19,822 nucleotides of DNA from an uncultured Odoribacter sp. (lineage in GTDB: Bacteria > Bacteroidota > Bacteroidia > Bacteroidales > Marinifilaceae), in contig CAJJNP010000046.1 in the NCBI GenBank assembly GCA_905193145.1, positions 1 through 19,822 of the forward strand. Reading direction: 5' to 3'. Positions 16,536 to 19,822 of the stretch are shown piece by piece. The notes beneath the pieces are model-generated. The model was given only the letters and a program-made list of their open reading frames with translations. It ran no database searches and was not told the origin of the DNA. Every line of letters begins with the position of its first letter. Within the stretch, counting starts at the first letter, position 1. The position numbers and the translations under genes are program-made.

Positions 16536-16574
16536 CATCCCGGATTTGTGAAGGTAAATCCGGGATGTTTGTTT
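16536..16574 (+). terminator. Terminator of hydG
   Basis: A perfect 12-bp stem (CATCCCGGATTT and its complement) with an 8-nt loop, followed by TTTGTTTA. It shows hydG is transcribed separately from the Fur-like gene. Confidence 0.87.
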
Positions 16575-16808
16575 ATGATAGTAACGTTGCAATTAAGTTG
16601 CGGGAATAGTTTTTTATTTTTGCTGTAGAATTAAATAAGTATGATGGCAAAATGTATTTTGGGTATTCAGTATAAAGATTATTGTATTAATTTTGGGAGT
16701 AGTTGACTTGGCAACAAGGTGAGAGGTCGTTATTGCAAATGTAGCGGTTGCCTTGATTTTCATAGTAAATTTAGTTAGAATACAAAAATTGATAAAATAG
16801 CCTAGGTG
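16575..16808 (+). other. Intergenic region upstream of the Fur-like gene
   Basis: About 230 nt with no supported gene. It contains a TAATTTTG box at 16688-16695 that fits TAnnTTTG but lacks a -33 partner at the right spacing, and an inverted GGCAAC / GTTGCC pair (about 16712 and 16749) separated by roughly 30 nt. Either could belong to the control region of the Fur-like gene. I see no clear 19-bp Fur-box palindrome. Confidence 0.3.
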
Positions 16809-17237
16809 ATGGATGAACAAATACTATTGAATAAATTGGCATTTCGTGGAATAAAACCAACAGCAATGCGTATTTTGATTTTGCAAGAGATGCTCTTGTC
16901 AGAAGAGGCTTTGTCATTGACAGATTTAGAAGCAAGATTGGATACCGTTGACAGATCAACTATTTTTCGTACAGTTACGCTTTTTTTGTCTCATCACTTG
17001 GTACATGGAGTAGATGACGGTTCTGGCGCTTTGAAATATGCTGTATGTGATAATTCTTGTAATTGTTCTGTAGAGGATTTACATACCCATTTTTATTGTG
17101 AAGGATGTCATAAAACATTTTGCTTAAAGCAAATTCATGTACCTGTAGTCGCAGTCCCTTCGGGGTTTGTTTTACAGAGCGTGAATTATGTGTTGAAAGG
17201 TCTGTGTGATGAATGTTCTCAAAAAATTAGCCATTAA
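16809..17237 (+). CDS. Fur-family transcriptional regulator
   Basis: A 142-residue metal- or peroxide-responsive repressor of the Fur/Zur/PerR family. I start at the ATG; a GTG lies one codon upstream. The N-terminal winged helix includes LTDLEARLDTVDRSTIFRTV (about 37-56), matching the Fur recognition helix. The structural zinc site is Cys97/Cys100 (CEGC) with Cys133/Cys136 (CDEC), and His92/His94 precede it. The usual HHDH-type stretch is reduced to LHTHFYC, and an additional Cys80/Cys84/Cys86 group is present, so the sensed signal cannot be named. Its position between hydG and the hydrogenase suggests control of hydrogenase or Fe-S genes, as an inference. Confidence 0.88.
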   Translation: MDEQILLNKLAFRGIKPTAMRILILQEMLLSEEALSLTDLEARLDTVDRSTIFRTVTLFLSHHLVHGVDDGSGALKYAVCDNSCNCSVEDLHTHFYCEGCHKTFCLKQIHVPVVAVPSGFVLQSVNYVLKGLCDECSQKISH

Positions 17238-17256
17238 CGATGTGTTGCATTATAAA

Positions 17257-17297
17257 GAAAAGAAGGTTTGTCAGATTCAAACCTTCTTTTCGTTTTT
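17257..17297. terminator. Terminator between the Fur-like and hydrogenase genes
   Basis: A perfect 14-bp stem (GAAAAGAAGGTTTG and its complement) with a 7-nt loop, then GTTTTTG on the plus strand. It lies between two converging genes and may serve both. Confidence 0.85.
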
Positions 17298-17300
17298 GTA

Positions 17301-18716
17301 TTAGTCTAATACTTTTTTCATTTGGCGTTTTGCTAATGTCAAAGGAGCAAGGGAGCAAGGTCCATTGATACAACCACCGTCACAAGCCATTACTTCAACA
17401 AATTGAGCTACTGGTTTCTTCGGCATAGTCTTCAATAATGCTTGGTTCTTTTTATCAAGTCCTTCAATGTGTTCGGTAGTGTATTTATTACCGACAGCAT
17501 TGACAACGGCTGCTTGTACACCACCTGCTTGTGCAAAACCTCGACCGAATTTGGTGACATGTGTGTTCAATTCTTTTTCGCTGCAATTAGCTACATCAAT
17601 GTCATAAGCTACCATGAAGGCTCCTAATTCTTCGAAACTCATGACGTAGTCAACTTCAGGAACAGAATCTGCTTCGTGACGTTTGGCTAGACACGGACCG
17701 ATGAATACGACCTCTGCATCCGGATACAAAGATTTTGCATAGCGTGCTGCATATACCATTGGACTGCGAGTCTCTGATACGAATGGCTTCAGCATTGGAG
17801 CATGTTTTTCTACCCAGCCTGTATAAGCCGGACAACATGATGTAGTCATGAATGCTTGACCTTCTTCCATTTTTTCTACCAATTCATTGGCTTCATTTGC
17901 TGCTGTTTCTTCTGCTCCTAAGGCTACCTCAATTACATCATCAAAACCGATTTGTTTGATGGCTGCTAACACCTGTCCTGGTGTTGCATTGAATTGTCCA
18001 TAGATGGCCGGAGCCGGAATAGCAACGATTTTTTTCTTTGGATTGCTGAGGGTTTTGAAGATATCGATTATTTTTGAACGCTCCATTATGGCACCATAAG
18101 GACATGCTTGCATACATTTACCACAATAGATACATTTTTCTTTATCAATATGTTCAACTCCTTCTGCATCTTTACTAATAGCCTTTACTGGACATACTTC
18201 TTCACATGGTACAGGAGTGTAAACAATAGCGTGGTATGGACAAACTTTTTGACATAGCCCACAACTTACGCAATCTTCACTGCTGATGTGTGCTTTCCCC
18301 CCAATGAAAGATATTGCATTCTTGGGGCAGTTCATCACGCAAGGACGTCCTTCACACCCACGACAAAGGTTGGTTACGGCATATTGAGACTGGATACATG
18401 CACTACATGCTTCATGAACTACAGATAAGATGTTTTCTTTCATGTTTTTGTTAGCCATTGACATGCGTGCAAATTCTGAGAGGTGAATTAAATCAATTTC
18501 CTCATCAGTGATTTCAAAACCTAAAATGGAGATGATTTTGTGCTTTAGGATGTAGCGGTCTTTGTGGACGCAACACCGTACCGGACGTTTGTTGCGGGGA
18601 CGCATTTCTACCGGAATATATTTCACTTTGGTGATTAATTCGTCCTCTTTTAATAACTTGACAATCCGGATTAATAGCTCGCGCTTGGTGAGCATCGCAA
18701 AATTATCGTACAGCAT
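17301..18716 (-). CDS. [FeFe]-hydrogenase, group B type
   Basis: A 471-residue cytoplasmic iron hydrogenase (2H+ + 2e- to H2, reversible). H-cluster motifs are L1 TSCCPAY at 292-298 (Cys294 for proton transfer, Cys295 ligand), L2 GPCLAKRHE at 340-348 (Cys342, Lys345, Glu348) and L3 EVMACDGGCINGPC at 441-454 (Cys445, Cys449). The Tyr ending L1 and the GPC ending L3, where group A has Trp and GGG, point to group B. Upstream ferredoxin-like cysteine sets at 118/121/126/130, 149/152/155/159 (with 171/175) and 195/198/201/205 suggest about three [4Fe-4S] clusters. No signal peptide. The ATG at 18716 overlaps the end of the ferredoxin-like frame by 14 nt; an alternative ATG at 18695 (MLTKREL) lies 7 nt after that stop and is equally plausible. 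Electron partner is probably ferredoxin. Confidence 0.93.
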   Translation of the reverse strand: MLYDNFAMLTKRELLIRIVKLLKEDELITKVKYIPVEMRPRNKRPVRCCVHKDRYILKHKIISILGFEITDEEIDLIHLSEFARMSMANKNMKENILSVVHEACSACIQSQYAVTNLCRGCEGRPCVMNCPKNAISFIGGKAHISSEDCVSCGLCQKVCPYHAIVYTPVPCEEVCPVKAISKDAEGVEHIDKEKCIYCGKCMQACPYGAIMERSKIIDIFKTLSNPKKKIVAIPAPAIYGQFNATPGQVLAAIKQIGFDDVIEVALGAEETAANEANELVEKMEEGQAFMTTSCCPAYTGWVEKHAPMLKPFVSETRSPMVYAARYAKSLYPDAEVVFIGPCLAKRHEADSVPEVDYVMSFEELGAFMVAYDIDVANCSEKELNTHVTKFGRGFAQAGGVQAAVVNAVGNKYTTEHIEGLDKKNQALLKTMPKKPVAQFVEVMACDGGCINGPCSLAPLTLAKRQMKKVLD

Positions 18717-18959
18717 TTCTAATTTTATCTTTTATAATTTGTAATAGGATTTCTTTATTTACATTTTCTATCAACTCTCCATTTATTGCCACAAATGGAG
18801 TTTTTTTCGTTTGTCACCATATCCAAGACATGAAGCCAAAGAAATTTCAACAGATTCTTTGGCTTTATCTGTCAACTTTTCTGAGACTTTTGTTAGCTGT
18901 GCGTCCCCCATGATGTAGCACATGGTGCCCGCACATAATTTCACTTGTATCTTTTCCAT
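18703..18959 (-). pseudogene. Thioredoxin-like [2Fe-2S] ferredoxin (NuoE-like), split by a -1 frameshift
   Basis: A short gene readable only by joining two frames. Frame one starts at ATG 18959, 13 nt after the phosphatase stop: MEKIQVKLCAGTMCYIMG..., with Cys9, Cys14 and Cys44 in CAGTMC and SCLGYG, and it stops at 18783 after 58 codons. Shifting back one base at the A7 run (18807-18801) continues as TPFVAINGELIEN... for 32 codons to a TAA at 18703. The joined product is about 85 residues and matches the small thioredoxin-like ferredoxins beside hydrogenase genes, including the G(K/T)(A/T)PFV.(I/V)NGE end. The fourth ligand, expected in CLGxC, is Gly48. It may be a pseudogene, a sequencing error in the A run, or a gene decoded by ribosomal or transcriptional slippage. 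The sequence alone cannot decide. Confidence 0.75.
18777..18807. other. Stem-loop plus A7/T7 run at the frameshift point
   Basis: CTCCATTT and AAATGGAG form an 8-bp stem with an 8-nt loop, next to seven T on the plus strand (seven A on the minus). In the minus-strand mRNA the run reads CG-A-AAA-AAA, a slippery -1 heptamer in frame, and the stem begins at once with no spacer. On the plus strand the same bases look like an intrinsic terminator, although no plus-strand gene needs one. Confidence 0.6.
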
Positions 18960-18972
18960 AATTATTGAGGCC

Positions 18973-19822
18973 TCAAAGATAGCTAATTTCTACATCTTTA
19001 AGATATTTTGTTTCTAATAAATACTTAATTTTCTTTACAACGTTACGACGAATTTCAAGTTCCACCGGTAAATTCGGGTCTTGATGAGCAATATTGATGC
19101 GTGTACCGACAATAAACGTGATTTTGTCACTGTCGTGCAGTAGAGTTGTCAGGTCATTAGCCGGTCCGTGTGATTTTTCAGGAATACCCTGTGATAAAAG
19201 TCGTTCGACTTTGCTAAGTGTAAGTATTCCCTCGGTGATTAGGTCTATCCCTGCCATATAAGATATGGGTGGGAGTTCTTTGTCTGTGATTTCAAGATTG
19301 ACTGTGAGAGGACGTTTCAGTTCTCGTGCAATAATCGAAGCTGTTGTTCCTCCGCAAAGGACTTTTCTCCCTTGAAAATCACGAACTTTTTCTGCAAGAT
19401 ATTTGTCTTTTTCACCATCGTATGGCGGACCGGTACAAATTAGTAGATTACGAGGTGTGCGGCGATATACTACACAACAGCTGGTATCGTCCAGTAGTTT
19501 GTAATTGTCGTTTCGCTCTGCTCGTAGCACAATTTTGTGTGCCATGTCTTTAGCAGAGATATCTGGATATTGTTGTATCAATTCGATTATGTAGTTTTTT
19601 ACCCCTTCATCCCAACCAAATGGCATTGTGTTGCTGCCCATTCCTGATTGGCTGACTCCGTCAGAATAGCATATCAAGCGGTCTTCTTTTTCTAATTTGA
19701 ATTCCGATACCCAGAGAAAGGTGTTTGCTAAATCTGTGCGTTCAACGGCGATTTTTTGTTTTGGTATATCTATGAGTTGTCCGTTTCGATATAGACATAT
19801 TGCTGGATTTTTGTATTCAATG
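18973..19822 (-). CDS. SpoIIE/PP2C-like serine phosphatase with extra C-terminal domain (partial, start beyond the right edge)
   Basis: 282 residues are visible; the frame stays open to the window edge, so the N-terminus is missing. Residues about 1-120 are the end of a PP2C-type SpoIIE phosphatase: NPAICLYRNG, then DRLICYSDGV with metal-binding Asp54, and LLDDTSCCVVYR with Asp111/Asp112. Residues about 125-275 are a further domain (KVLCGGTTASIIAREL near 153-168, MAGIDLITEGILTLSK near 189-204, HQDPNLPVELEIRRNVV near 247-263). I recall this pairing from hydrogenase-linked SpoIIE proteins of anaerobes, but the domain's function is unknown to me. It precedes the ferredoxin-like gene by 13 nt, so phosphatase, ferredoxin and hydrogenase form one operon whose promoter lies outside. 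A role in dephosphorylating a protein partner in response to H2 or redox state is inferred. Confidence 0.85.
   Translation of the reverse strand, partial: IEYKNPAICLYRNGQLIDIPKQKIAVERTDLANTFLWVSEFKLEKEDRLICYSDGVSQSGMGSNTMPFGWDEGVKNYIIELIQQYPDISAKDMAHKIVLRAERNDNYKLLDDTSCCVVYRRTPRNLLICTGPPYDGEKDKYLAEKVRDFQGRKVLCGGTTASIIARELKRPLTVNLEITDKELPPISYMAGIDLITEGILTLSKVERLLSQGIPEKSHGPANDLTTLLHDSDKITFIVGTRINIAHQDPNLPVELEIRRNVVKKIKYLLETKYLKDVEISYL

Noticed and set aside
16614..16820. Minus-strand open frame of 68 codons in the intergenic region upstream of the Fur-like gene
   Set aside because: Composition is unlike the neighbouring proteins, it overlaps the real start of the Fur-like gene, and no family is recognisable. 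A second frame here also gives a Cys-containing stretch with no start codon, so I treat both as chance.
1..19822. CRISPR arrays, insertion sequences, phage genes
   Set aside because: No regularly spaced repeats, transposase or integrase genes were found on either strand.

Overview
The window looks like chromosome from a gut Bacteroides species or a close relative. The evidence is the Bacteroides-type promoter elements (TTTG, 19-21 nt, TAnnTTTG), start sites without clear Shine-Dalgarno sequences, a Bacteroides-style surface lipoprotein (probably DUF6562), a DUF5723 outer-membrane protein, a secreted sialidase, and a stand-alone RRM RNA-binding protein. This assignment rests on gene content and motifs only; no database search was run.

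Layout. (1) 1-4260: a surface lipoprotein with a duplicated, cysteine-rich beta-helix region converges on an orphan exo-sialidase. (2) 4300-4970: tRNA-Phe(GAA) on the minus strand and a small RRM protein on the plus strand, each with a good promoter and terminator. (3) 4960-6616: a minus-strand pair, thiL followed by a helical protein of unknown function whose start overlaps the thiL stop. (4) 6780-13314: a seven-gene plus-strand operon, sufB-sufC-sufD-sufS-sufE-(SufT/MIP18-like DUF59)-queG, for iron-sulfur cluster assembly and epoxyqueuosine reduction. (5) 13396-14847: a DUF5723 membrane-associated protein. (6) 15010-17237: hydG, the tyrosine lyase of [FeFe]-hydrogenase maturation, then a Fur-family regulator. 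(7) 17301-19822: a minus-strand cassette made of a SpoIIE/PP2C-like phosphatase (cut by the right edge), a small thioredoxin-like [2Fe-2S] ferredoxin gene split by a frameshift, and a group-B-type [FeFe]-hydrogenase.

How they work together. From about 6.8 kb to the right edge nearly every gene makes or uses iron-sulfur clusters. Suf builds the clusters, QueG and HydG use them, the hydrogenase carries several plus the H-cluster, and a Fur-family protein may link the set to metal or redox state. HydE and HydF are not in the window.

Most unusual points. The ferredoxin-like gene was too short to stand out as an open frame. It is interrupted exactly at an A7 run shaped like a -1 frameshift heptamer (A AAA AAA), with a stem-loop directly after it, and it also has Gly where the fourth cluster cysteine is expected. 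HydG has Gly where the second cysteine of its auxiliary-cluster motif (CX2CX22C) is expected, with another Cys three residues further on. The hydrogenase is linked to a SpoIIE-type phosphatase that carries an extra C-terminal domain, in an organism that does not sporulate, which suggests H2 or redox signalling.
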